A DNA stretch of 64,000 bases from Gemmatimonadota bacterium (GTDB lineage: Bacteria; Gemmatimonadota; Gemmatimonadetes; Gemmatimonadales; GWC2-71-9). Where the stretch lies: contig PNAE01000007.1 of assembly GCA_003169895.1 (NCBI GenBank), positions 161,803 to 225,802 of the forward strand, in the 5' to 3' direction. The notes beneath the pieces are model-generated. The model had not been told where the DNA came from. It saw nothing but the letters and a program-made list of their open reading frames with translations, and did no database searches. The position numbers and the translations under genes are program-made. Of the stretch, positions 1-8,841 are shown one piece after another. The stretch's first letter is position 1. The number at the start of each line of letters is the position of its first letter.

Positions 1-916
1 TCAGCAGCAGGATTCCCGCCCGCCGCATCTCGTCCTTCGCTGTGTCGTACGATACCTGACCCTCCACGCTGACCCGACTCCTCAACTGCCGGCGCTCGGC
101 CTCTGCCACAATGTCGAGACGGGTCTCCGGCGTGCGTCCGACAAATCGCAAATGCCATGGCACTGCCTGCGGTGCCAACCGCTCGGCGGCGCCCATTGCA
201 TCGAGCAAAGCCCGCGGGTTGCGGCCGGCGTACAACTCCCCAGCGTGGAGAATGGTGAGCGGCTCGTTGCTGCCAGGCTGCTGGAGGCCGGCAACCGGCG
301 GCGTGGGATCGTACCCGTTCGGCACCATTACCATCTTGTGCGCGCAATCCGGATAGGCACGAGCCATGGCGTCGAGCGCTCGCGGGGCGTTCGCGATGAT
401 GCCGTCCGATGCCCGCATCGTCGCGCGTTCCAGCGCGCCGCGCAGCGACGCCGATAGACCGACGGGCGGCCGTTCGTCGACCCAGCTATCCCGAAAGTCC
501 GTAACCAGGCGGACCGGATACCGGCGCCGCAACCACTGCCCCAGGAGGTGCACGCCGTGCGGCGGTCCCGACGTCAGTATCACATCGGGTCGCTCCTGCG
601 CGATCCATTCGTCGCACGCCCGCCGAGCCGCGAAGCACCAGATCGCGTGGGGATCGCGAACCCCGGCGAGCGTCAGCAGCCGGCGAGCGATCCCGGCGAC
701 CCGGGCGTTCGGATACTCGACGTACCGCACATGGGTGCTCGCGGGAACGTCGCCCTGCAGGCCGGGATCCACCGGCTCGTACGGTACCTCTGGACAGGCG
801 ATTACTGAGGTCGACCATCCGAACGCGGGCAGGTGGCGAACAAATCCGAGCATGCGAAAAGCGCCGCTGGCGGCGCTTGGCGGGAAGTGCAGCGAGATGA
901 GCACGATTTTTCGCAT
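1..916 (-). CDS. Glycosyltransferase family 4, C-terminus outside window
   Basis: The minus strand reads open for 305 residues from an ATG at 914-916 to the left edge of the window, so the C-terminal part is missing. The start MRKIVLISLHFPPSAASGAF has the first beta strand and glycine/serine-rich loop seen in GT-B glycosyltransferases. Further in are a DFRDSW segment and a VPNGYDP segment, which is the usual NDP-sugar side hinge of family 4 enzymes. It probably adds one sugar to a lipid-linked or surface glycan in the cytoplasm. The Wzm/Wzt exporter and WecB nearby support this. The donor and acceptor cannot be read from the sequence. No strong ribosome site precedes the ATG, so the start is likely but not certain. 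Confidence 0.8.
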   Translation of the reverse strand, partial: MRKIVLISLHFPPSAASGAFRMLGFVRHLPAFGWSTSVIACPEVPYEPVDPGLQGDVPASTHVRYVEYPNARVAGIARRLLTLAGVRDPHAIWCFAARRACDEWIAQERPDVILTSGPPHGVHLLGQWLRRRYPVRLVTDFRDSWVDERPPVGLSASLRGALERATMRASDGIIANAPRALDAMARAYPDCAHKMVMVPNGYDPTPPVAGLQQPGSNEPLTILHAGELYAGRNPRALLDAMGAAERLAPQAVPWHLRFVGRTPETRLDIVAEAERRQLRSRVSVEGQVSYDTAKDEMRRAGILLL

Positions 917-1852
917 CGTTGGTCGGCCCTACCGGATCGCCCCCAGCGGCGGCTGAAATCCTTCGAGGCCGATCGACGAACCAGCGTATCCGGCAACGAC
1001 GCAGCGCAGCAATCCCGTGTGGGCGACATCGCCGAGCCGAGCCTCGTGAAGCAGGTCGTGCCTCTCGCGCCAAGGCGCGACGATCGTCGGAAATGGACCT
1101 AAGCGTGGCATTCAACGATCATCGCGGCAGCGACATCTGAAGTCAAGCAGGACAACGCCCGGCGATGTTGTCGACGCTCGGCGAGCTGGCGCGGCCTGCG
1201 AAACCTGCGCGCGCGGCGTCGACACGCGAACCGTCCCTCTGGGTGTCGGCGGATGCCAGCATCTATTCCCACAGTGGCATTCAGCAGACGACGGACACAC
1301 CACTGATTCCAAGAGTACAGCATCAGAGATGTCTCGGCAAATCAGGGGTCACAGCAGTACCGCTCACAAGCAGTCTTGCATCTCTCAATACAACACAGAA
1401 TGTAGGTTTGGCATAGGTGGTGGCCAGCGTGCATCATCGCTTACCCGCCGAACAACTCACTGGGGTGTTCGTGCGCCGGTGGGCGGTGGGTGCGGGCCGT
1501 TCTCGAGTGATAATGGAAAGGTTCGCCAGCCGAGCGGACGAGACCGCCGGCCGGCTGGGCGTAGATCGGCGGCGGCGGGCACAGCAAGACCTGCTGGTGA
1601 GCGGACTCGATGCGGCGCTCGCCGTCGGGGACCGCCGCATCCGTGGACAAGTGCAATGGTGCTCTGGTCGGTGGCCGTTTGCCGAACTCTGGCAAGAGGC
1701 ATCGCGAAAAGGCGGCAGCTAGGGAAACGCGGCGATGACCCGGCTGTTCCGGCCCGTCTCTTGCCGTGAAGGTGGGAATTCGTTCGGGCACGGCAGACTG
1801 TGCCCATCGCCGTGAACGGTGCTGCAACGCGGGCCGGGAGTATGGGAGACCT
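917..1852. other. Intergenic region, mostly non-coding
   Basis: About 940 bases lie between the divergent glycosyltransferase and the ABC-2 permease. The only recognisable content is a short decayed heparinase-like fragment at 1234-1296 and a ribosome site (GGGAG, 1844-1848) for the downstream gene. Several short open frames exist on both strands, but none resembles a known protein. The promoters of the two divergent genes should lie here, although no clear -35/-10 pair was found. Confidence 0.6.
1234..1296 (+). pseudogene. Remnant of a heparinase II/III-like gene
   Basis: The frame starting at 1237 reads LWVSADASIYSHSGIQQTTD. It matches 14 of 20 residues of FWISASANIYSHSGIVQTTQ, residues 516-535 of the intact heparinase-like lipoprotein encoded at 10330-12567. 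The similarity stops on both sides and no extended homologous frame surrounds it. It therefore looks like a leftover from a second copy lost by deletion or rearrangement. Confidence 0.6.
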
Positions 1853-2677
1853 ATGCAGGGATTGACGGTCGTGCAGGATCTGATCCGCTACCGCGAACTG
1901 CTGTTTCAGTTCGTGCGGCGAGATATCAGCCTGCGATACCGGCAGGCCATCATGGGCTTTGGGTGGGCGATTCTGCTTCCGCTGTTGACGATGGGTGCCA
2001 GCCTGGTCCTCCGGGCGGTCGCGTTCAAGGGTGGTGCCGTCGGTGCACCGCCGCTGGCGGCGCTCGCGGTCAAGGCGTGGGCGTGGGGATTCGTCGCCGG
2101 AGCGCTCACCTTCGGAAGCCAGAGCCTGTTGAGCAACATCTCGCTCGTGACCAAGATCTACTTTCCGCGCGAAATCCTGCCGGTCGCCGCCATCCTGACC
2201 CAGTGCGTCGACGGCACCATCGGATTTTGTGTGCTAGTCATCGCACTCCCCTTTCTCGGCGCCAAGCTCGGATTGGCGGCACTCTGGTTCCCGGTATTCC
2301 TCCTGCTGCTCGTCCTGCTGGTGTCGGGTCTGGCGCTGCTGCTCGCCGCCGCCAACATCTTTTTTCGCGACGTCAAGTATATCGTGCAGGTATTTCTGAC
2401 CTTCGGCATCTTCTTCACTCCGGTGGTGTACGACCCTTCCTCGTTCCACGGACTCGCACGCGCGGCCGTCATGGCCAATCCCTTCGCCGGCATCCTTGTG
2501 GGCCTGGACCTCGCGCTCACCCGCAACATGAACCTGGCTGCCACGCACATGGCGGGCACGCGCATCCTGTGGCAACCGACCGACCTGATCGCACCGGTCC
2601 TGGGCACGGCGATCCTGCTGGTTGCCGGCCTGGGCCTGTTCCGGCGTGGGTCCGCCTGGTTCGCGGAGGTCTACTAG
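1853..2677 (+). CDS. wzm: ABC-2 polysaccharide export permease (Wzm/TagG type)
   Basis: This 274-residue inner-membrane protein has about six hydrophobic segments and the usual ABC-2 exporter layout. An N-terminal cytoplasmic stretch contains RRDISLRYRQAIMGFGWAIL, typical of the Wzm/TagG/KpsM family. The ATG at 1853 is preceded by GGGAG at 1844-1848, a good ribosome site, so upstream in-frame codons are not needed. The ATPase subunit follows with no gap: TAG at 2675-2677, then GTG at 2678. Together they should export an undecaprenyl-linked O-antigen or similar glycan to the periplasm. The surrounding glycosyltransferases fit that role. Confidence 0.92.
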   Translation: MQGLTVVQDLIRYRELLFQFVRRDISLRYRQAIMGFGWAILLPLLTMGASLVLRAVAFKGGAVGAPPLAALAVKAWAWGFVAGALTFGSQSLLSNISLVTKIYFPREILPVAAILTQCVDGTIGFCVLVIALPFLGAKLGLAALWFPVFLLLLVLLVSGLALLLAAANIFFRDVKYIVQVFLTFGIFFTPVVYDPSSFHGLARAAVMANPFAGILVGLDLALTRNMNLAATHMAGTRILWQPTDLIAPVLGTAILLVAGLGLFRRGSAWFAEVY

Positions 2678-3856
2678 GTGACGCCGCCCGGACGGATCGC
2701 GTTCGAAGAGGTCTGGAAGGAGTTCCGCAAGGGGCCCGCGCACGACTCGTTGCGCGACCTGGTTCCCGCCCTCACGCGCCGGCTGCTCACCGGGCGGAAG
2801 GACGGCGCAACCGGCTCCAAGCGGGAGGCGTTCTGGGCGTTGCGCGACGTTTCCTTCGACGTGGTCCCAGGGCACTGCATGGGGATCATCGGCGGCAACG
2901 GAGCCGGCAAGTCGACCACCCTAAAGATCCTCACCGGCATCCTGCAGCCAACCCGGGGGCGGAGCATCCTCACCGGGCGAGTAGGATCATTGATCGAGGT
3001 CTCCGCGGGATTTCATATGGATCTCACGGGACGGGAGAACGTGTTCCTGCAGGGCGCCATCATGGGCATGAAGCGCGACGAGATCCGGCGTCGATTCGAC
3101 GAGATCGTCGACTTCTCTGGCGTGGGGGAGTTCATCGACACCCCGGTCAAGCGGTACTCGAGTGGCATGAACGCGCGATTGGGGTTCTCGATCGCCGTGC
3201 ACCTCGAACCGGACGCGCTGATTGTCGACGAAGTGCTCTCCGTCGGCGATGCCAACTTCCAGCAGCACGCCTTCGGGCGACTCAAGGAGATGGTTCGTGG
3301 GCAGATTCCCGCGGTGATCGTGACCCACCAGCTCAACCGGATTGTCGAGCTCTGCGATTCCTGCATCGTGCTCGAACGGGGTGCGGTCCGATTTCACGGT
3401 CTGCCCGAGGCGGCCGTCAGCGCCTATCTCCATGACGACAGCTCGGCGCAGCGTGTGGATCCACCGGACGCACCGCTCCGGAATCTGAGTCTCACTCCCC
3501 ATTGGGATGGCGCCGTGCCGTCGGGCTCCACGCTCGAGCTCGTGATCGCTGGCGAAGTGCCCCGGGCATTGCCCGCCGACTATCGGCTCGAGCTGGCGGT
3601 GCGACGCGTCACCGACGGCACACGCATCCATGGATTCTGGCTGGAGCGCACCGGATATGAACTGCCGGCGCTCGGCCCCTTTTCCTGGCCGCTGGAATTG
3701 AAGGCGAACCTCAACACGGGGCTCTACCAGGTGGACATCTTCCTGTACAGCCCGGTGGCCCAGCGGATAATACTGGACGGCCCGCGCGTGCTGCTGCAGG
3801 TCGAGGCCGAGCCCCCGTTCATGGGCGACGTCTACCTGGGGCTCGCCGCGCGCTAG
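2678..3856 (+). CDS. wzt: Polysaccharide ABC exporter ATPase with Wzt C-terminal domain
   Basis: This is a 392-residue ATPase starting at a GTG directly after the permease stop. Residues 1-250 form the nucleotide-binding domain: Walker A GNGAGKST at 73-80, signature YSSGM near 160, Walker B LIVDEV near 181-186 and the switch histidine in VTHQ near 217. Residues from about 280 on form a beta-rich extension like the Wzt C-terminal domain, which in characterised O-antigen exporters binds the modified non-reducing end of the glycan. Having this extension favours chain-end-recognising export over a plain TagH-type transporter. It acts on the cytoplasmic face with the upstream permease. Confidence 0.92.
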   Translation: MTPPGRIAFEEVWKEFRKGPAHDSLRDLVPALTRRLLTGRKDGATGSKREAFWALRDVSFDVVPGHCMGIIGGNGAGKSTTLKILTGILQPTRGRSILTGRVGSLIEVSAGFHMDLTGRENVFLQGAIMGMKRDEIRRRFDEIVDFSGVGEFIDTPVKRYSSGMNARLGFSIAVHLEPDALIVDEVLSVGDANFQQHAFGRLKEMVRGQIPAVIVTHQLNRIVELCDSCIVLERGAVRFHGLPEAAVSAYLHDDSSAQRVDPPDAPLRNLSLTPHWDGAVPSGSTLELVIAGEVPRALPADYRLELAVRRVTDGTRIHGFWLERTGYELPALGPFSWPLELKANLNTGLYQVDIFLYSPVAQRIILDGPRVLLQVEAEPPFMGDVYLGLAAR

Positions 3857-3870
3857 GCGCGCCGCCGAGC

Positions 3871-4974
3871 ATGCCCTCTCCGCTGCGAATCCTCCTCGTC
3901 GCCGGCGCCCGGCCGAACTTCATGAAGATCGCCCCGCTGATTCGCATCATACAGACGCGCATCGGCGAAGGCGCGCCACTGGCCTATCGTCTGGTCCACA
4001 CGGGACAGCACTACGACGACAGGATGTCCGCCGTCTTCTTCAACGAGTTGGGGATACCGGCGCCGGACCTCAATCTCGCCGTGGGATCGGGATCTCACGC
4101 GCGGCAAACCGCAGACATCATGACGAAGTTCGAGGTGGTGTGCCAGCAAGAGAAGCCGGACTGGGTCGTCGTGGTCGGTGACGTCAACTCGACGATGGCT
4201 TGCAGCCTGGTTTGCGCCAAGATGGAAATCCAGATTGCGCACGTGGAAGCCGGCTTGCGGAGCTTTGACCGCACGATGCCGGAGGAGATCAACCGCCTGG
4301 TAACCGATGCGCTGGCCGACTTGTTGTTGACTCCTTCGACCGACGCCAGCGAGAATCTGAGACGTGAGGGGATACCCGAGTCGAAGGTCGAGTTCGTCGG
4401 GAACGTGATGATCGACGCACTGGTCGCCAACCTGGAACAAGCTCGCGCCAGCACACTGCCGCACCGACTCGGGCTGCGCACCGCCGAATTTGCCTATGTG
4501 ACCTTGCACCGGCCGGCCAATGTGGACGACGCGAGCCGGCTGGCGATGATCATGGCCGAACTGCGGCGACTCTCCGACCGTCTGCCGGTGATTTTCCCGA
4601 TGCATCCTCGCACCCGGAGGATGTGCGCTGAATCAGGTGTTGCGATTGAAGCGAACGCCGCCCTGAAGATTGTCGAGCCGATCGGATACCATGATTCACT
4701 GTGTCTCACGGAAAACGCCCGGCTGGTGCTGACCGATTCGGGAGGGCTGCAGGAGGAAAGCACCTACTTCAGGACACCATGCCTGACGCTTCGTCCCAAT
4801 ACCGAGCGCCCGGTCACGGTGACCCTCGGCAGCAACAAGTTGACGAGCGTGGAGCGCCTCGCCACGGACATCGATGACCTGCTCGCGCGCGATGCCAGGT
4901 TCGGAAGCATCCCACCGCTGTGGGACGGCCATACGGCAGAGCGGATTCTCGACAGTATGCTTGCACACGCGTGA
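3871..4974 (+). CDS. wecB: UDP-N-acetylglucosamine 2-epimerase (non-hydrolysing)
   Basis: A protein of 367 residues, the normal length for the non-hydrolysing epimerase that converts UDP-GlcNAc to UDP-ManNAc. The N-terminal ARPNFMKIAPL and HTGQHYD segments, the HVEAGLRSFDRTMPEEINR block and the C-terminal TDSGGLQEES motif are all characteristic. It follows wzt after 14 bases and is probably in the same operon. It would supply UDP-ManNAc, or UDP-ManNAcA after oxidation, to the glycan made here. No UDP-ManNAc dehydrogenase (WecC) was found in the window. Confidence 0.93.
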   Translation: MPSPLRILLVAGARPNFMKIAPLIRIIQTRIGEGAPLAYRLVHTGQHYDDRMSAVFFNELGIPAPDLNLAVGSGSHARQTADIMTKFEVVCQQEKPDWVVVVGDVNSTMACSLVCAKMEIQIAHVEAGLRSFDRTMPEEINRLVTDALADLLLTPSTDASENLRREGIPESKVEFVGNVMIDALVANLEQARASTLPHRLGLRTAEFAYVTLHRPANVDDASRLAMIMAELRRLSDRLPVIFPMHPRTRRMCAESGVAIEANAALKIVEPIGYHDSLCLTENARLVLTDSGGLQEESTYFRTPCLTLRPNTERPVTVTLGSNKLTSVERLATDIDDLLARDARFGSIPPLWDGHTAERILDSMLAHA

Positions 4975-5507
4975 GGGATTCAGCTCGCGAATCCGCGTGC
5001 GCAGGGACGTCTGGTCCTTCGCCTGGCTCCCTCTTCGACGCCTTGCCGGCCTTGTCTTGGAGTTTGAACGGGGTTCTCCAGGAGCTGGACCCGCGGCGGC
5101 CGGCGCGGACCGGGGCATAGGCGTTAGAATACGATTCTGACTGGCCGGTTTCGTGCCGGCCAAGGATGCGCCAATTGAGACAGTTGCACTGGGAAATATT
5201 CTTATTCTAATGCCTATGTCCGCCGCGCCCGGCGGCCCAAATCACGTCTGATTAGACGGAAAGACGCGTCGGGCTCCTCGTTGCGGCGATTCGATCGAAC
5301 CACTGATCGGCCCAGTTCGCTCGGTGGGCGAACGGCGGTTCGGTACCCCGCCGCCATAACTGACCCGATCGTTCCACTGGTGCTGCCCATAGGCTTCCGT
5401 TTCCAGGCGAAATCACCGCGGGCGGGGCGGTACGCCAGCCGCGGTGACAATTGCGCTCTGCGGCTAGCGTGTGGTGCAATAGACTAGTGAACTGGAGGAC
5501 CTGCAGG
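4975..5507. other. Intergenic region with a large inverted repeat
   Basis: About 530 bases separate wecB from the ATP-grasp gene. It holds the long imperfect inverted repeat at 5097-5240 and, near its end, a ribosome site (GGAGG at 5494-5498) for the next gene. No convincing coding frame was seen. Confidence 0.6.
5097..5240. repeat. Long imperfect inverted repeat with inner hairpin
   Basis: The left arm contains GGCATAGGCGTTAGAATA (about 5114-5131) and the right arm TATTCTAATGCCTATGTCC (about 5203-5221), which are reverse complements with one or two differences. The pairing extends outward through GC-rich GGCGCGG/CCGCGCC segments. Between the arms lies a perfect 7-bp hairpin, TGGCCGG with CCGGCCA (5142-5162). 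The whole 144-bp unit could be a MITE-like non-autonomous element or a transcript-end structure. No transposase or target duplication was found. Confidence 0.55.
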
Positions 5508-6629
5508 ATGCCACAAGTGCTGGCGGCGGCCAAGAACGCTCTCCGCGCCGGACGGGACCATCTCTTATACAAGGCGAAGCGAGCCGCCATCGAAAGGGAC
5601 TGGAAGGCGCGCTTTCGGAGAATTTACAGTCTTCACCCCGAATACCGCACGCCAGCCCAGCCGGAATTGGAGCGCCAACACGCCGCCTACTGGAAGCGCT
5701 TCGGCAAGGTGAGACTGGACACGCTGCGCGTTTGTTATAACATCGCCCACAAGGGCGACTACCGTATCGTCCCCGAGGAGATCCAGGCCTCGACGCTGGA
5801 GCGGTGCCTCAATGCGGGGATCTTCCCCCAATTGCTGGGCCATAAGGGTTTCTACGAGCGGCTGTACGGCTCGATATTTCCCCACGTTTTCTTTCAATGC
5901 CTCGAGGGACTTGTGGTAGGTTCCGACCTCCGCCCGATCGATGCTTCCGCGCTTGCCGCTCTGCTCAAGCGGCTCCCCTACCCGGTGGTCTTCAAGCCGA
6001 GCATCGACTCCAGCGGCGGCCGTGGCCTCGTATTCCCACGCGATGCCGAAGAGCTCTCCGCGCTGCTCGGCACCCAGCCGAACTTTGTCGTCCAGGAGAC
6101 ACTGCTCCAACATCCGTTCTTCAGTGATTACAATCCGTCCTGCCTCAACACGTTGCGCGTTTACGTCTACCGCTCGGTGCGAGACGAGAGCTACCACGTT
6201 CTCAACGTCACGGCTCGCTTCGGCCGCGGCGGCTCGCTCGATAACGAGACCGCCGGTGGCATCGTGGCTTCCGTGGACTCAGAGGGCCGGTTCCGCGGCT
6301 ATGCTCTGGACAAATACGGCGAGAAATTTATCGCGCACCCCGATAGTGGGCTTCCCTTCGAACAGAGCCGCCAGATTCCCAAATACGCAGACCTGATCGA
6401 ATGCGCCACGCATCTAGCGGCCTCTATTCCGCTCCTGCGCTTAATTGGCTTCGACTTCTGTCTGCAACAGGACCTCAACTGGCGCTGCATCGAGATCAAC
6501 AGCGTCAGTTCCACAATCCGTTTTGCCCAGTATCACGGCGAGCCGTTTTTCGGCCCCTTCACCGACGAGGTCATCGAATACTGTCTCCGCCATCCACACT
6601 TCGACAGGGTTACATCGATGGCTTACTAA
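5508..6629 (+). CDS. Sugar-transfer-associated ATP-grasp protein
   Basis: A 373-residue protein resembling the ATP-grasp family associated with sugar transfer in polysaccharide loci. The central part reads YPVVFKPSIDSSGGRGLVF, the lysine and glycine-rich loop of an ATP-grasp fold. Near the C-terminus GFDFCLQQDLNWRCIEINS supplies the usual acidic and asparagine metal ligands. Such enzymes join a carboxylate to an amine or hydroxyl with ATP, but the substrate of this branch is unknown. The ATG at 5508 is chosen because GGAGG lies nine bases upstream. The next glycosyltransferase starts two bases after the stop, so they are probably co-transcribed. Confidence 0.8.
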   Translation: MPQVLAAAKNALRAGRDHLLYKAKRAAIERDWKARFRRIYSLHPEYRTPAQPELERQHAAYWKRFGKVRLDTLRVCYNIAHKGDYRIVPEEIQASTLERCLNAGIFPQLLGHKGFYERLYGSIFPHVFFQCLEGLVVGSDLRPIDASALAALLKRLPYPVVFKPSIDSSGGRGLVFPRDAEELSALLGTQPNFVVQETLLQHPFFSDYNPSCLNTLRVYVYRSVRDESYHVLNVTARFGRGGSLDNETAGGIVASVDSEGRFRGYALDKYGEKFIAHPDSGLPFEQSRQIPKYADLIECATHLAASIPLLRLIGFDFCLQQDLNWRCIEINSVSSTIRFAQYHGEPFFGPFTDEVIEYCLRHPHFDRVTSMAY

Positions 6630-6631
6630 AC

Positions 6632-7693
6632 ATGGCCCGGATCTTTCACGTGTTGGACACGCTCGGCATCGGCGGAGCCGAGAACATGATCGCCTGCCTG
6701 GCCCGCTGGCAGGCGAGCGAGGGTCATGCCGTGCATGTCCATGGCGCGAACGGCGGCGGCCCCATCGCCGACCGGCTGCACGCCATGCAGGTGCCGGTCA
6801 CCTGGAGCGCGAGCCCTCATTATGCGCCCGCTCTGTGGGCCCTCTACCGCCAGATTCGCATCTTCTCGCCGGACGTAGTCCACTGCCACAACATTGTTCC
6901 GACCCTGCTTGGAACCATTGCTGGCCGGCTCGCTGGCGTAAAATGCCTGGTCACGACCCGCCACGGCCCGCGCACCCGGAGCGAGAAAGCCGAGCGCCGC
7001 TACTGGCTCGCGGCCCGCTGGCACCGCCACGTGGTTGCCGTCTCCGAAATCACACGCGCCGACATCGCCGGCAGCCGTTTCGCCGATCCTTCGAAATTGG
7101 TCACGATTTCCACCGCCGCGGACCGGCCCGACACCACTCCGCCCCCTGACGCACCGCCGCGCCATGGATTTACGCTCGTCTCGGTCGGCCGCCTGGTGCA
7201 GGAGAAGAGCTACGAAACCCTGCTTGAGGCCCTCCTTCTCGCCCGGGCCGAGGCCCCGGACGTACACCTCTGGTTGGTAGGCGACGGAGTTGAGCGTGCC
7301 GCGCTTGAGCAGCGGGCCCACGCTCTCCACCTGGACGAGCATGTGCTCTTTCTCGGCGCCCGCTCTAACGTCGGATACTGGCTGCAACACGCTGATCTAT
7401 TCGTGATGTCCTCCACATCCGAGGGCTTACCGGTCTCTCTGCTTGAAGCCTTTGCCATGGAACGGGCCGTCGTAGCCACCGATGCCGGTGGCATCCCCGA
7501 CGCGGTCGAAGGTGCGCAGGCCGGCCTGATCGTGCCCAGCCGCGATCCACGCGCCCTTGCTGCAGCGATCCTGCGCCTCAAGCGGGACCCCGACGAGCGC
7601 CGTCTGTTGGAACTCAACGCCCGCCGCGCGTACGAAGACCGCTTCTCCATCGCCCGCATGGGACGTGCGTATCAGCGGCTTTATGGACTTTAG
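6632..7693 (+). CDS. Glycosyltransferase family 4
   Basis: A 353-residue GT-B glycosyltransferase. The N-terminus MARIFHVLDTLGIGGAENMI has the GGAE motif common in family 4 enzymes of surface-glycan loci. The second domain begins near TLVSVGRLVQEKSYETLLEA and carries the donor-binding block SEGLPVSLLEAFAMERAVVA, with the conserved E-x7-E spacing. It starts two bases after the ATP-grasp gene and was probably cloned into the same transcript during evolution of this glycan block. The sugar and linkage cannot be told from sequence. Confidence 0.88.
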   Translation: MARIFHVLDTLGIGGAENMIACLARWQASEGHAVHVHGANGGGPIADRLHAMQVPVTWSASPHYAPALWALYRQIRIFSPDVVHCHNIVPTLLGTIAGRLAGVKCLVTTRHGPRTRSEKAERRYWLAARWHRHVVAVSEITRADIAGSRFADPSKLVTISTAADRPDTTPPPDAPPRHGFTLVSVGRLVQEKSYETLLEALLLARAEAPDVHLWLVGDGVERAALEQRAHALHLDEHVLFLGARSNVGYWLQHADLFVMSSTSEGLPVSLLEAFAMERAVVATDAGGIPDAVEGAQAGLIVPSRDPRALAAAILRLKRDPDERRLLELNARRAYEDRFSIARMGRAYQRLYGL

Positions 7694-7733
7694 CGAATGG
7701 GATGAACGAACTATCCGCAGAGCGCTGCGCCGC

Positions 7734-8840
7734 TCAACTCCCGAACGCGCCCAGCAGCGACCGCTTGATTTCTCCGGCGAAGCGGTGGCGCTGCCAGCGC
7801 TGCAATGACGCTCGGAGCGCCTTGGCGGCACCGGTATCGCCGCGCTCGAGCGCCAGCGCGAGCGCCTCTTCGACGAAACATGCCTCACTGCGGTCCAATG
7901 GGCGCAAATGCGCCAGCGGTCGCAGACTCGTAAGCGGCGGGAAGGCTCGGCTCTCGAGACCCAGAATACGCAGCAGCACCATGGTGCGCAGGCACTTCTC
8001 GCACTCGCCGCAGTTGTAGCCGCGATCCTGCCAGCAGACACGCAACACGTCGAGAACGCCGGGTACAGCAGCGATCGCGGCCAGTTTCTGCCAGCGCTTT
8101 GCCTCCCGGCCGTGATGCACGACAGCGGTCGTGTCGCTCGACCAGAGCGGGTCGGTCAACGGGTGCGAACCATCGGCCCAGAGTTCACGCCAGGTGTGTC
8201 CCGCCGCAACCACCACCGTACCGGCGCCCAGGACATGACCCATCGCAGCCAGACCGGCGCCGAAATACGTCCCCCACGGAATCCCGAACGCGTGCCCGAC
8301 GAAGCGCGCGTTGGTGGCAATCGGCACCAGCGGCACCTCGCGGTCAGCGAGCCAGGCAGCGTTGCGGGTGTACGCCTCGTCCCAGACCGGGTTGGCGAGC
8401 TGCATGTCGATGCCGCGCGAAAAGACCCCGTGACTAATCCGCTGCCTGGCGTGCAGCATGGTGTAAAACCCGTCGATTCCGCCGGAAAAAAATGAAACGA
8501 CACTCGAAGCCCTGGGTCCCGGAGCGGCCGAAACGGCGTGGACCGGAACGATCCGGAATGGCTGCCGCAGCGCGGGTCCCCAGAGGCGAAACACCGCCTG
8601 AATCCGCTCCAGGTTGTCGAGCAGCGCAGGAGAAACGGGAAGCTCGTCGTCGAGTTGAAGCGGTATACCCAGACGCATCGCGGGAAGGAGTGCAGCGATC
8701 GCGAACGGATCACCAGACAGGCGTGTCGGCCAGGCTCCCGGCACGCGGAACCACAGCCGCTGGTCCCCCACTGAAGCGGACAGCTCCTGTTCACCTGTCG
8801 CGGTGTGATCGATGCGGGCGCCGCTGATGCGTAGCGTCAT
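7734..8840 (-). CDS. QueC/ExsB-like PP-loop ATPase, copy B
   Basis: A 368-residue protein whose function I do not know. It has a PP-loop for adenylation, SGGID at 119-123 within VVSFFSGGIDGFYTML, and a C-terminal cysteine set C269-x7-C277-x2-C280-x2-C283. That layout resembles the zinc site of QueC (7-cyano-7-deazaguanine synthase). The roughly 110-residue N-terminal part is not found in QueC. It starts at an ATG one base after the stop of a paralogue with the same layout, so the two are translationally coupled. The queuosine genes queA and tgt lie 25 kb away with no other preQ0 gene, so a role in queuosine is not implied. Neighbours are glycan genes. Confidence 0.65.
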   Translation of the reverse strand: MTLRISGARIDHTATGEQELSASVGDQRLWFRVPGAWPTRLSGDPFAIAALLPAMRLGIPLQLDDELPVSPALLDNLERIQAVFRLWGPALRQPFRIVPVHAVSAAPGPRASSVVSFFSGGIDGFYTMLHARQRISHGVFSRGIDMQLANPVWDEAYTRNAAWLADREVPLVPIATNARFVGHAFGIPWGTYFGAGLAAMGHVLGAGTVVVAAGHTWRELWADGSHPLTDPLWSSDTTAVVHHGREAKRWQKLAAIAAVPGVLDVLRVCWQDRGYNCGECEKCLRTMVLLRILGLESRAFPPLTSLRPLAHLRPLDRSEACFVEEALALALERGDTGAAKALRASLQRWQRHRFAGEIKRSLLGAFGS

Positions 8841-8841
8841 G

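Noticed and set aside
1417..1722. Small gene in the first intergenic region
   Set aside because: No ribosome site and no family resemblance; composition matches other random frames.
1819..3435. Long plus-strand frame overlapping wzm and wzt
   Set aside because: Out of frame with two clearly recognisable genes; translation is Arg/Pro-rich with no domain.
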